Assembly (NCBI GenBank): GCA_024195585.1
Contig: SWBL01000568.1
Coordinates: 1 to 19,865 of the forward strand
DNA: 19,865 nt
Direction of reading: 5' to 3'
DNA from: Aureobasidium sp. EXF-3400
Taxonomy: Eukaryota > Ascomycota > Dothideomycetes > Dothideales > Saccotheciaceae
This document shows, piece by piece, positions 8,297-17,347 of this stretch. Within the stretch, counting starts at the first letter, position 1. Each line of letters opens with the position of its first letter. The position numbers and the translations under genes were made by a program. Below the pieces are notes generated by a model. The model was not told where the DNA came from, made no database searches, and saw only the letters and a list, made by a program, of their open reading frames with translations.

Positions 8297-9491
8297 ATGG
8301 TTGCCGAAACAAAGCTATACGACTCGCTAGGCATCGCGCCTACCGCGACTCCCGATGAAATCAAAAAGGCCTACCGCAAGGCTGCCTTGAAATACCACCC
8401 CGACAAGAACAAGGACAACCCGCAAGCCTCGGAAAAGTTCAAAGAGGTCTCGCAAGCCTACGAAATCCTTTCCGATGTCGACAAGCGCAAGACCTACGAC
8501 CAATTCGGTCTCGAATTCCTTCTAAGAGGTGGTGCTCCTCCGCCAGATGATGCTGGGGGTGCTGGTGGCTTTGGTGGTATGCCTGGTGGTTTCGGAGGCT
8601 TCCCTGGAGCGGCTGGAGGTCCTGGCGGTACAAAGTTCCACTTCTCGACGAGTGGTGGTGGCATGCCTGGCGGCTTCTCCTTCAGCAACCCCGAGAACAT
8701 CTTCTCAGAGTTCCTCAGGACTGGCGCTGGCGGCGGCGGTATGGGAGGTGGTATGGGCGATGAAGACGACTTCTTCTCGTCGTTCGGCGGCGGCGGCGGC
8801 ATGCCTGGTGGCTTTGGAGGCTCATTCGGTGGACGCCCTGGAGCAGGCGCTCGTGCCCGTCCTAGCATGAATGGCATGCCCAGACGCCAACAAACTCCTG
8901 AAGTTACCGTTGTCGAAAAGCCATTGCCCGTCACTCTCGAGGATCTGTTCACTGGCTGCACCAAAAAGATGAAGATTAAGAGGAAGACATTCGACGAGCA
9001 GACCGGCAAGCAGTCGGTACAAGACCGCATTCTTGAAGTTCCAATCAAGAAGGGTCTGAAGCCTGGCAGCAAGATCAAGTTCGCCGGAGTAGGAGATCAG
9101 GTCGAGGGAGGTGTCCAAGACCTGCACTTTGTCGTTGAAGAGGTAAGAGCAAACCGCACACAATCCATACTGTCAGACAATAACTAACACCCATCAGAAA
9201 GAACACCCTCTGTATAAACGCGAAGGCGACGACATCATCCACAACGTCGAAATCACATTGAAAGAAGCCTTGACCGGCTGGTCCAGGACCGTGAAGACCA
9301 TTGACGGCAAGCAAATCGGCGTCAGCTCTGGCGGCCCCACACCACCAACCTACAGAGACCGCTACCCCAACTTGGGTATGCCCAAGAGCAAGAAGCCAGA
9401 CGAAAGAGGCGACTTCATCGTCGGCGTCAAGATCCAATTCCCTACAAGTTTGACTCCTCAACAGAAGAACCAACTCAAGGAGATTCTGTGA
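8297..9491 (+). CDS. sis1: Class B J-protein (Sis1/DNAJB1 type) Hsp40
   Basis: Hsp70 co-chaperone of cytosol and nucleus that delivers misfolded clients and stimulates ATP hydrolysis. Exons 8297-9142 and 9198-9491, separated by a 55-nt intron (GTAAGA donor, ACTAAC branch, ATCAG acceptor), give 379 aa. The J domain covers about residues 4-70 with HPD at 34-36. A long Gly/Phe/Met region (about 76-195) follows, with GGMPGGF occurring three times. The C-terminal peptide-binding domains begin around 205 ([22 protein letters not shown]) and run to the end. No cysteine-rich zinc finger lies between, which makes it class B. The start at 8297 is chosen because homologues begin just before the KLYDSLG helix. 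An HSE lies upstream and a T-rich 3' UTR downstream. Family assignment is very secure; the exact one-to-one orthologue is inferred. Confidence 0.95.
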
Positions 9492-9762
9492 GCAGGAGAT
9501 GATTTGAAGATTTCTAGCGATAGCGTTTTCTCTTCTTTCTTTTCCTTTTTATTATTTTTCTGTTGTTTTTATAAAGCGTTTTTTTGGTTTTGTGGTTGAA
9601 AGCGAAAGCATTTTGAGGAGGCTGGCCTTTTTTTGAGATGATGAGACGCGGTGATAGAACGAATTAATGAAGTCACTTTATGCAAGCATTCTTGACGACT
9701 GGATTTGCCTTCCTTGATGACAACCTGTATTCTCTCTTCTCGCGAACATGTACTATCCCAAG

Positions 9763-9841
9763 GAGTCGAGAAGTCGTGAATCCAGTTTTGGTGAGCTTGG
9801 CGGGTTTCCTTAGCAAAAGTTGATTCATGACTTCTCGACTC
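9763..9841. repeat. Long imperfect inverted repeat (20-bp arms, 39-bp loop)
   Basis: The arms at 9763-9782 and 9822-9841 are complementary at 19 of 20 positions (GAGTCGAGAAGTC core against GACTTCTCGACTC). The spacer ends (AGTTTTGGTGAG, CTTAGCAAAAGTT) add some imperfect pairing. It could fold as a hairpin in DNA or in either transcript. No flanking target-site duplication was noted, so a MITE origin is only one possibility. Confidence 0.7.
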
Positions 9842-9907
9842 GATGGTGCTATAGTGTATATTCAGCTACCTCATATCACTCGCGGGAACAATTTTTGGTG
9901 CAGTGCC

Positions 9908-9912
9908 AAAAA
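9908..9912 (-). terminator. Pol III T-run after the tRNA-like locus
   Basis: On the minus strand a run of five Ts begins 10 nt beyond the predicted tRNA 3' end, where a Pol III terminator is expected. It supports past or present Pol III transcription of the locus. Confidence 0.5.
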
Positions 9913-9921
9913 TAAACAGAG

Positions 9922-10045
9922 CACCGTGGGCAGGAAACGAACCTGCGACCCCCTGATCCTTGAGAGAGTGTATTAGGGACTTAGGTAAGCGAGTGTAGGG
10001 ACTTAGGATACTGGATCAGGTGTGCTACCGCTGCACCACCACGGC
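9922..10045 (-). tRNA. Atypical tRNA-Trp(CCA)-like gene with intron, possibly a pseudogene
   Basis: Read on the minus strand, it has acceptor GCCGTGG/CCACGGT (first pair G-U), a D arm GTGC-AGCGGTA-GCAC, anticodon stem CCTGA/TCAGG, a 5-nt variable loop and a T arm GCAGG-TTCGTTT-CCTGC. The anticodon region CCTGATCCAG followed by ATCAGG parallels the tRNA-Trp pattern TCCAGA, so anticodon CCA is the best reading. The intron is about 9958-10010 (53 nt), at the usual 37/38 position, and contains a 12-bp direct repeat. Oddities: the anticodon loop is one base short, position 58 is T instead of the near-invariant A (which also breaks the B box), and CCTGATCC/GGATCAGG can form eight perfect pairs in the precursor. 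A T-run follows and a TATA-like sequence precedes it. It is clearly tRNA-derived; function and identity are uncertain. Confidence 0.6.
9972..10009 (-). repeat. Direct repeat inside the tRNA-like intron
   Basis: The 12-mer CCTAAGTCCCTA (minus strand) occurs twice within the predicted intron, separated by about 10 nt. It looks like a small tandem duplication that lengthened the intron. Confidence 0.6.
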
Positions 10046-10430
10046 TTTCTTGGCTTGCTGAAGGGGACAGGAAAAAGATCGTATATAAAGCTAAAGTAGA
10101 AAGAGTGAACCGGTGTGCGAGAGAGGTTGCTTCAGAGAGTTTATCTGTTCAGCAGGCTGTCTCGAGTGATCGGTGCTCAACCTCTTAGGGAAAACAGCAC
10201 ACCTTCCAAAGATCACGATTGTTTGGTATCTGTCTGCTTGCGACGAGGGCTAGTAGAGAGAAGCATTAGACTTGGATCAAAGATTTTTGTATTAATGAAT
10301 GTTTAGAATATTGAAATTGAATCTGCACATCGTCAATTCCCTGTCATACGCATTCGAACGACCATTCTTCAAAACACACATCTCTACACCACTCGAGCCC
10401 TCTTTCCCATGCTACACTACTCATCTTACT
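10046..10430. other. Intergenic region upstream of the tRNA-like locus
   Basis: About 385 bp that is both the 5' flank of the tRNA-like locus and the 3' flank of the GLEYA gene. It contains the TATA-like sequence at 10082-10089; short open frames inside show no recognisable protein features. Confidence 0.5.
10082..10089 (-). promoter_or_regulatory. TATA-like element upstream of the tRNA-like locus
   Basis: TATATAAA (TTTATATA on the minus strand) lies about 37-44 bp upstream of the predicted tRNA 5' end. In S. pombe and plants, tRNA genes use an upstream TATA near -30, so the placement is suggestive. It could also be chance in an AT-rich stretch. Confidence 0.35.
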
Positions 10431-11687
10431 CTAGAGAGGCGATTCCTGCCCCCAAGCAGGGAAAGCAGGAGCAGTCGTTCCATCGCAAGAGTATTGAACA
10501 ATAAAGTCAGAGTTCTGAGTGTTAGCGTCGAGAATAACCGTTCCATCAGGTGCAGTGATGGAGAAGCTAAAGACCACCGGCCCACCCTGCTGACCAAACA
10601 CAAGACGGAAGGGAAGATATTGGCCAGTTGTGAGAGAATAGGTGGCGCTGGCACTGTTGGCTGGGGCACTGCAGCATACAGCCTTAGCATCATAGTTGTT
10701 CAAGCCATAACCTCTGATTGCATCGTCTCCAAGGTACAAGAAGGTGATATCGTCAACCTGAGACGTAGTAAAAGTGTAATCACCATCGATCTGAGCAAAG
10801 ATGTATCCACGGTGGTTGAGAACGAAATAACTGGCGGGTACGTTCTCGGAAGTGCCGTATAGGTTCACGTAGGAGCCGGCGGGTTCGTTGATACCTCCCA
10901 CTTCAGTCGTGGTGCCGCTGTAGTCCGGAGTCACTGTCCAGTAGTGAGAAGGATCCATGTTTGCGATGTTGTCACCCCATGGTTCGTTGGCGTAGTACGC
11001 GAACTGGATGCCCTGGTTACCACAAATTGAAGGCTTGGGGCAAGACACAACTGTGGATGTGGATGTAGTTGGAACCGTGGTGGTTACGGTTGTGGTTTCT
11101 GTGGCAGCAACGCCCGAGTATGAGGTGACCACAGGGACATATGTCGTGCTAACATATACGGTCGAAGTAGGTGTAGGAATACCAAGGCATTGGCATGCAC
11201 TGGACACAGCGGAGCAAGCAATGTTCTTCAGGAGGCCGGGGCAGCCGTTGCAAGTTCCAGGTATGCTGATGGAAGCCGGAATTGCGGTGGATGAAGACGT
11301 GGATGAAGGAATCGATGGGGTCGAAGTAGTGGTGGCCTTCCACCTAGCCAGATCGCGCTTCTCGGCACCAGGAATGCATGTTGTGATTGTGGTAGAGGAT
11401 ACGTCATATTCGGTCACAGTAGATGCTGTGATGACGACGGTAGTGGTCGTGGTCGGGATTACTGTGGTTACGGGCGAGGTGAACTGTGCCGTAGAGGTGG
11501 TCGTTGCCGTCTGGATACCAAGGAAGGTAGAGCAGAAGGGTGAGGCGGATGGGTAGGCCTTGAGTAGGTTGACGACCAAGTCAACTGCAGGACAGAGGTT
11601 GACAGTACGTTCGTCGAGCGGGGCGGCAGAAGCACAAGAAGCAAGCGAAGCAGCCATAAGCCCAAGGTAACCAGCTGTTCTCGCCAT
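10431..11687 (-). CDS. Secreted GLEYA/PA14-like domain protein, adhesin-like
   Basis: A single-exon 418-aa frame. Residues 1 to about 22 form a signal peptide (hydrophobic core YLGLMAASLASCASA, cleavage near AAP). A Cys-containing segment follows (CPAVDL to PFCSTFLGI, about 32-58), then Thr/Ser-rich linkers likely to be O-glycosylated, a Lys-Arg pair at 110-111 that could be a Kex2 site, and a Cys cluster at about 146-167 (CNGCPGLL, CSAVSSACQC). The C-terminal half, about 225-400, matches the GLEYA (PA14_2) lectin-like fold: GIQFAYYANEP, an NHRGYIFAQIDGDYTF strand pair, VDDITFLYLGDDAIRGY, then YLPFRLVFGQQGG. GLEYA proteins of yeasts are cell-wall adhesins binding glycans. No C-terminal hydrophobic tail for a GPI anchor is seen, so it may be released or linked to the wall otherwise. 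A TATAAA lies about 90 bp upstream of the start. Confidence 0.85.
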   Translation of the reverse strand: MARTAGYLGLMAASLASCASAAPLDERTVNLCPAVDLVVNLLKAYPSASPFCSTFLGIQTATTTSTAQFTSPVTTVIPTTTTTVVITASTVTEYDVSSTTITTCIPGAEKRDLARWKATTTSTPSIPSSTSSSTAIPASISIPGTCNGCPGLLKNIACSAVSSACQCLGIPTPTSTVYVSTTYVPVVTSYSGVAATETTTVTTTVPTTSTSTVVSCPKPSICGNQGIQFAYYANEPWGDNIANMDPSHYWTVTPDYSGTTTEVGGINEPAGSYVNLYGTSENVPASYFVLNHRGYIFAQIDGDYTFTTSQVDDITFLYLGDDAIRGYGLNNYDAKAVCCSAPANSASATYSLTTGQYLPFRLVFGQQGGPVVFSFSITAPDGTVILDANTQNSDFIVQYSCDGTTAPAFPAWGQESPL

Positions 11688-11775
11688 GATCCAATTCAGA
11701 TTGTTCTCGTGACTATTGAGGAAAGGAGAAACTGTTTGATAATCTCAAGGCTACTTGATGAAGGACAAGTCCTTC

Positions 11776-11781
11776 TTTATA
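11776..11781 (-). promoter_or_regulatory. TATA box of the GLEYA gene
   Basis: TATAAA on the minus strand in the context GGGTATAAAGAAGG, about 90 bp upstream of the GLEYA start codon. Position and sequence fit a core promoter of an inducible gene encoding a secreted protein. Confidence 0.55.
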
Positions 11782-12881
11782 CCCGCCTTGTGTAGCAGCC
11801 ATATGAAAGATGGATTGCACCTTGTCGACTAGGATAGGCCGAGGCGAACTTGGACGTCGAGCAGCTGAGGTCGAGAACACCGTTGACCCATGCAGCTTCA
11901 GCTATACCATTCAGAACCTCTAATACCGTTCCGCTTCGTTCCTGCTCAAGACGCATGCTTTGTACAGCTGAATTGAGAGGCCAGTGCTGACCTCAGGGGC
12001 TGTGGACAAACACTATCTATCCATGGCAAAAGGTCTCAGTCTCTCAGCTAGCCGTTAGGTTGTTTGGTCAAAGACCTCTTCCAGGGCCCCAGACATATAC
12101 GTGAGGCAGAGAAGCAATAATACTAGCAACACCGTAGAAGTGCTATGTGTGCACGCATGTTGAGCGTATATGACAGACCCTTGAGAGCCGAGAGATATAG
12201 CGATCAAGCGGGGTTCTTCCGTGCTGCAAATTGGGCCAAGTCAAAGACCAGTACGTTGATCGATCTCGGTCTCATTCCGCTACCTGGGCCTGTCCAGGAT
12301 CTGCTTCATACTGGACTGCTGTACCCAAAAGGAATAAGTCGTTGGCCTAGCTGCTATCTCAGCTGGCGGGTTTTGCAAACCTCGAGGGTCCAACAAAGGA
12401 CTGTCATCGGGAGGGCCGACCCGTTGCAGATGTTACTCCAGTCTAGCTATAGCGCGTAGATAGGTCGGCAGGTTGACTGTGCTTCTTTGACAGCGGATTG
12501 CCTTTAACGACTCGGCGCATGATCGCGATGCGATCTTCCCGTTAAGACCTATAGCCGCAGCTGTGTCGTCGCCGAAGCCGGGGTCGAATTTTGCGGTTGA
12601 TCGCTTGTCTACATGAATATGTGCACTATTGGTTGATGCGGATGTCTTCTAGCCGACTTTGCGTACCTGCACGCGACGTTAACAGACCGTGTGCTAAGTA
12701 TGCATGTAGTCCCTAGTTTGTTTGAGCAAAAGCTTATTACGTGCGTGGGTCGCAAGTTAGAACGTTCTACAAGTATCCGTCCACGGCATGGACTTGAGGG
12801 CACACGTCTATAGCTGCCTTTTTAGCAAGTGGAAAGAATGAATTCAACGGTGGAAGGCGTAGAGACAGGAGATGCAGATGT

Positions 12882-12917
12882 GATGATCGTGATGATCGTG
12901 ATGATCGTGATGAGTGT
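12882..12917. repeat. 9-bp tandem repeat (GATGATCGT)
   Basis: Three perfect copies of GATGATCGT and a fourth degenerate copy (GATGAGTGT), about 350 bp upstream of ureF. It is a simple minisatellite with no coding context. Confidence 0.8.
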
Positions 12918-13270
12918 GATGTTGATGACAGGTTGATGTTTGCCGATGTCAACGAAGTCTATTCAGAGGTATTGCTCTTCCAAACGGAAGGTGCCAATGC
13001 CGTGAGATTGGATCGATGTGCATTTTGTGCAGAATTTTATGCAGAACTGAACCTCAACTCAACTCCGACTCGTTCAACCGTCCGATATCGACCTTCTCTC
13101 TCGACCTGACCAATATATTGTTCTGGAAGATATTCGACCACCTACTGCAAGATCAAACAACATTTCACGTCTAGAATCAGGATCTAAAACAGAATCAGAT
13201 CGAAACTGCAGCACACCGGAAACAAAGAGGCCAAGAAAGGAGAACAGATAACCAAAAGCAAGAAGCAAAA

Positions 13271-14026
13271 ATGACAGCGCCAAACCTCCACTTCCTCTTT
13301 CTCCTCTCCGACTCTGCACTACCTCTGGGATCATTCGCTTTCTCCAGCGGTCTGGAATCTTATCTCGCACACCACAAACCGCCCTTTTCATCTTCAACCA
13401 CCACACCACCACTAGACTTCCACTTCTTCCTGCACTGCAGTATCAGAAACCTAGCTTCTACGTCTCTGCCGTATGTGCTGTCTGCCTATGCCACACCGGA
13501 AAAGCTAGAAACTCTAGTCAATGATTTTGACGCAAGCACGTCGTGCACGGTTGGAAGGAGAGCGAGTGTAGCGCAGGGGAAAGCGCTGTTGGGTCTTTGG
13601 GAGAGGGCTTTTGCTGCTTCTTGTGTTGCTTCTTCTGCGACGGATAAAGCGATTGCCGCAATGACTTCCTTTGCTGCTGCATTCAAGGTAGCAAAACCTG
13701 ATGCTTGGGGTTTGAAGCTGAATGCACATTTTGCTCCTCTGTTTGGCGTGCTGTGCAGGTCACTGGCATTATCGGAAGAGGAAACGGCATACCTTTTTCT
13801 ATGCAACCATGCTAAGAGTGTCTTGTCCGCGGCAGTGAGAGCAGGTGTTATGGGCCCGTATCTCAGTCATGGAGTTCTGGCGTCCGAGAAGCTGCAGAGT
13901 GTTATAAGAGGTTGTGCTATGGGAGAAAAGGAGACCAAGGTCGAAGATGCTGGTCTCAGTATCCCGGTCACGGATTTGTGGATGGGAAGACACGAGCTAT
14001 TGTATTCGAGGATTTTCAATTCTTGA
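13271..14026 (+). CDS. ureF: Urease accessory protein UreF
   Basis: Chaperone that, with the UreD/UreH and UreG partners, assembles the carbamylated di-nickel centre of cytosolic urease. The intact 251-aa single-exon frame shows the UreF N-terminal motif LLSDSALPLGSFAFSSGLES (about 11-30), a helical core with the conserved AWGLKLNAHFAPLFGVLCRSL stretch, and the later AVRAGVMGPYLSH segment. The length is close to bacterial UreF proteins plus small fungal inserts (for instance the PFSSSTTTPP loop). The start is the first ATG of the frame, behind an A-rich leader (AAGCAAAAATG). An AGATAA motif just upstream fits possible AreA nitrogen control, which is inference. The gene is convergent with the UBA/UIM gene, with only about 140 bp between stop codons. 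No other urease gene is in the window, as is usual in fungi. Confidence 0.93.
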   Translation: MTAPNLHFLFLLSDSALPLGSFAFSSGLESYLAHHKPPFSSSTTTPPLDFHFFLHCSIRNLASTSLPYVLSAYATPEKLETLVNDFDASTSCTVGRRASVAQGKALLGLWERAFAASCVASSATDKAIAAMTSFAAAFKVAKPDAWGLKLNAHFAPLFGVLCRSLALSEEETAYLFLCNHAKSVLSAAVRAGVMGPYLSHGVLASEKLQSVIRGCAMGEKETKVEDAGLSIPVTDLWMGRHELLYSRIFNS

Positions 14027-14165
14027 AACAAGAAAAGCGCTCTCGAACACAAGATGTAAAGAGTGAAGGTCAGATGAATAATGTCATGACTATTCAAGCC
14101 TAGGTGCTGGAAGCTACCTAATGAGGGGAGGAATATGTAAAAAGATGAAGGAGGTGTGTGAACCC

Positions 14166-16892
14166 CTATTCCTTAAAATCGATCAGGTCGGCTTCTCCGT
14201 CTGGGCCCTTCATACCTGTCATTGCATCATCACTGACTGTCTCAGTAATCTTGGGGCCGTCATTGCCGAACTTGTACAACGAAGGAGCCGCATGTGCCTT
14301 CTCAACCATCTCGACTCCTGAGGTGTTATCGTCTTCCTGTTGTACTTCCTCTTGCTCGAGGCGGATCTCATGAATAGGAGGGCTGTGACCTTCGTACATG
14401 GCCGCATCTTTGCTGCTCGGTATGCGACCGTACTCCACGTTTGGGTCGTACGGGGGTGGCTCATAACCAGGTGGACCCTCGTCGAAGTTGACGGCAGTAC
14501 TGTCTCCCGAATCACGGCGTTGCTGGACGCCTTCATAGGCAGGATACACGTTGACGTGGCCGAAACCGCTCGTCTCCAGCTCTGAGTTGAAATTTTCATC
14601 GTCGTAGTGAATGAATTCGTCGAGAGCTGAGGTGAGCTCAAACTCGTGCTCATCTGAGATGGCGTATTCGCTGGCGTAGACTAGGAGGGCTTGGTTGTGC
14701 TCGAGCTCCACGGCCCGGATAACATCGTCTTGTGTTGATTTGGTCTTGATGACCTTGGCGCCATGCACTTGCACATCGTACTCAATGCGCCACCACTGCA
14801 TGCCTTCTGGTGCATCTTCGTCGTCGACCATAGCCGTGTCAGAGGGGTCGCGAGGACGGAGGACATATGTCACATGAGTCTTAGTAGAGACGCCCCTGAG
14901 TGAATATCTGTGCTTGAGGCTGTCTTTTGGCAGTCCGGTTTCTTGCGAAAGTTCTGCCAGTGCCTTGCGCGCCTTTTCCTTCTCCTGTTCGAGAGCTATT
15001 GCCTGTCAGACTCGTTGGTAATCACAAAAGGAGTTATGTACATACCTTGAAGTTTCACCTCGACCTCTTTGTAGACTGCGTTCAACTTCTCGGCTATCAG
15101 GCCATGGTGCTCCTGTGGCAGGGGAATGTCAGTGTCTCCTCCAGCACCAGCACCTTCTCTCTCCTCGAGCAAGTTCTTTCTGGTCTCGCCCGAGAAGTAA
15201 TCCTGTGCGTGCTTCATCAGCTGGCTAGTATTCAGGTTTCCTTTCTGAGCGTGTTGATAATTGTTCAGCTTGAACTGGGCCGCCTCGATGTTTTCGATCT
15301 TCTTCTTGCTCTGGATCATCTGCTTGCGAACATCCCTGGTAAGATCAGCATTCTCCTTGAGATATTTGTCGACATAGAGCACAGGAGGAATGACAACATT
15401 CAGTGTTTCTTTCGAACTGTCGTTGTGCATCAGACGGATCGGTAGGACATGTGCGCAGTGATCTATGAAGTTGTCATAGACAGTCGATTCATCGCCTTCG
15501 GTATCCCAGAGAGTGTCGTCCATGATAGCGGCCAGTTCTAAGCTCGAGACTCCAGGGCCAGAACTGATGAACAACGGTAATGAAAATAGATCTGGTGTCA
15601 TCATACCCTCAGGGTTCGTTGTGCCTACCAACGAGTGGAAGACGAAGGAATCAACGTCTGGAGGCCCATCCATGGCATTCATGGAAGCTTTTTCCCAGGC
15701 CTCAAGAACTTTGTCGAGGATACATCCGCTGTTGGGTTGGACCTCGGCCAGGCGGACGAGTGTTTCAACGCTGCCGTAGGATCTTGAGCTCTCGTCTAGC
15801 AAGGCCATCAAGCGCTGCATCTCGGCGAGAATCTCATCCTGATTGGTGGTGGCGGGCTCCATAGGTGCGCCATCGACAGTACTGACGATCTTGGGCAAGC
15901 GAATACCATGGCCCTTCCACCATTCAGAGTCCGATCCGTAAGAGGAGTAAGCCTTGTGTGGTGCCAATAGAGCTTTGCGTGCTAGCGGAATAGAGTGTGC
16001 AATGGTGAGTAAACTAGGTAGATAATCGCCTGATGGAAGCGGCTTCAAGAATCTTGGTTCATCATTCTCATTCTTGCGTTCGTGCGGTTCAAGGTCAGGA
16101 ATGATCTCGCTAGCTTGTTGGTGCTCCATGCTGACAGTCATCGACCACTTCGCAGGGTCGTAATGATCATCCATCGCAGGCTTGAAGTTTGTGTTGGGTA
16201 AAGTTATGTCAGTCTGTTGTGATGCAGCGATGGCTTTCTGCAGATCAGCGTCTTCGTCGTCTTTGTTGGAAGGTTGTCTGAGGGAAGGTGCGGGTGAGTT
16301 GCCCCTGGTCGGAGCCGCGCTCTGTCCTAGTGGACGCAGGTTCTGATCGTTGTATGCTTGGGATTGTCAGCAAACACCATCAAAAGGCCCTTAGGCAGGA
16401 TGTCGCACAGTAATTATGAGGACCGAATGCAGCAGTGCCGTCACGGCCGGCACTGAAATCATTCTCGTTCCAGGTAATGCTTTGCTGGCTTGAGTTAACA
16501 TACGTGCGGTAATAGATAGATGTGCTAAGACTCTCACAACTTCACATCAAACCCGCATATCACGGTGACATGAAGTAATATTGTAAGCTATCAAAAATCA
16601 CAGTACTTCTCAGACTGAAAGTGTGGCCACAGAAACACTTGAGATGGTGGGTCTCGATGGGCAACACTCTCATCTAGAAAGTATCGTGTTTTCTCACAGC
16701 TACAGTGCGATAGTCTTTAGCACAATCCAAACAACATACCTCGGCTTTGGAAAGATCTTCGTTGTCTAATATGGCGTTCAGAGCAGCGTCGGCGTCGTTG
16801 TTTTTGACCTTCAACCATCTACGCGCCTCGTCATCTGTGCAGCCGGAGATGCCAGTCAACAGTTGGACAGATTCCGTATTTGAGTCGGCCAT
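14166..16892 (-). CDS. UBA/UIM/PY-motif ubiquitin-binding protein, Rup1-like
   Basis: Four exons (16892-16740, 16484-16409, 16356-15046, 14995-14166) give 789 aa; phases agree at all junctions. Introns are 255, 52 and 50 nt. Residues about 5-50 are UBA-like (LLTGISGCTDDEARRWL, DADAALNAIL). A UIM lies at about 110-124 (DEDADLQKAIAASQQ). A large conserved region follows, including LKPLPSGDYLPSLLTIAHSI and SEWWKGHGIRLPKIV. A helical Lys/Gln-rich, probably coiled-coil part precedes the C-terminal acidic region, which carries two PPxY motifs, PPGY (688-691) and PPPY (693-696). Filamentous-fungal homologues are usually annotated as ubiquitin-interaction-domain proteins. UBA plus PY motifs recalls yeast Rup1, which bridges the Nedd4-type ligase Rsp5 and the protease Ubp2; that role is inference here. 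No catalytic Cys/His box of a deubiquitinase was seen. The third intron skips a closer AG to keep frame. Confidence 0.85.
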
Positions 16893-17347
16893 GGCGCCTG
16901 AAGAGAAGAATATAGATGCGCTTTGCGACTGTACAGGAGGTTCATATATTAGAGAAACGCGACTGTTTGCTTGACTGCTTGCTGGCCCGGTGAACTGACC
17001 ACGCTACGTCATCAGCCATTCACCCTATACCGTTTCACTCTTTGATGGTGTTTAGTATTTTAGACATTGACCATAGATCTCACTAATGACTTGCGCTGAC
17101 TGAAAAGAAGTGAATAAGAAGGACGTCCTCTGTATATTGGTCTAATAGAAACTGTGTAATAAAAGGTCAAAGAAAGCAGTTGAGAAATGCGCCATAAACC
17201 AGCCAGTAACCTTGTATCACTGTCCGTCTCCCCGAGCAGTAGAGCCCGTATCCCTGCTGGTGTGACTCCTTCCCTGAACGCCGCGCTGATGGTATCGAAT
17301 AAAGCAAAATGTCGTAGAATGTGCAGCCCATGGTGAGTGCCTTATGT
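16893..17347. other. Intergenic between Rup1-like and Cdc34 genes
   Basis: About 455 bp between two minus-strand genes, holding the Rup1-like promoter and the Cdc34 3' UTR. No extra gene or repeat was recognised. Confidence 0.6.

Larger units (their letters stand above)
9492..9921. other. Intergenic: SIS1 3' UTR and inverted repeat
   Basis: About 430 bp. The T-rich stretch at about 9530-9590 is a likely 3' UTR and polyadenylation region. The inverted repeat at 9763-9841 follows. A T-run used as Pol III terminator by the minus-strand tRNA-like locus closes the region. No coding sequence was recognised. Confidence 0.6.
11688..13270. other. Long intergenic region between GLEYA and ureF genes
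   Basis: About 1.58 kb from which the two genes diverge. Contents seen: the GLEYA TATA box, a short palindrome AAGGAC-AA-GTCCTT at 11761-11774, a 9-bp tandem repeat at 12882-12917, and an AGATAA motif (AreA-type HGATAR) about 20-25 bp before the ureF ATG. Open frames here (for example 12145-12459) lack recognisable protein features. No transposon or RNA gene was recognised. Confidence 0.6.

Noticed and set aside
8494..9078. 194-codon proline-rich frame opposite SIS1
   Set aside because: It is the mirror of the Gly/Phe-rich repeat coding region, whose G+C-biased codons keep the antisense frame open; no independent protein features.
10299..10862. 187-codon plus-strand frame overlapping the GLEYA 3' half
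   Set aside because: Antisense to a well-supported coding region and without recognisable features.
11008..11556. 182-codon valine-rich plus-strand frame opposite the GLEYA gene
   Set aside because: It arises from reverse reading of Thr-rich linkers; the minus-strand frame has a signal peptide and a known domain.
12145..12459. 104-codon frame in the long intergenic region
   Set aside because: No domain, signal peptide or codon pattern, and length compatible with chance.
12882..12917. Possible CRISPR-like array
   Set aside because: 9-bp units repeat directly without spacers; it is a minisatellite in a eukaryotic genome.
15003..15004. CTGACAG as acceptor of the third intron in the UBA/UIM gene
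   Set aside because: It leaves the wrong phase after the GTATGT donor and lies only 2 nt from the branch A; the AATAG ending at 14996 keeps frame.
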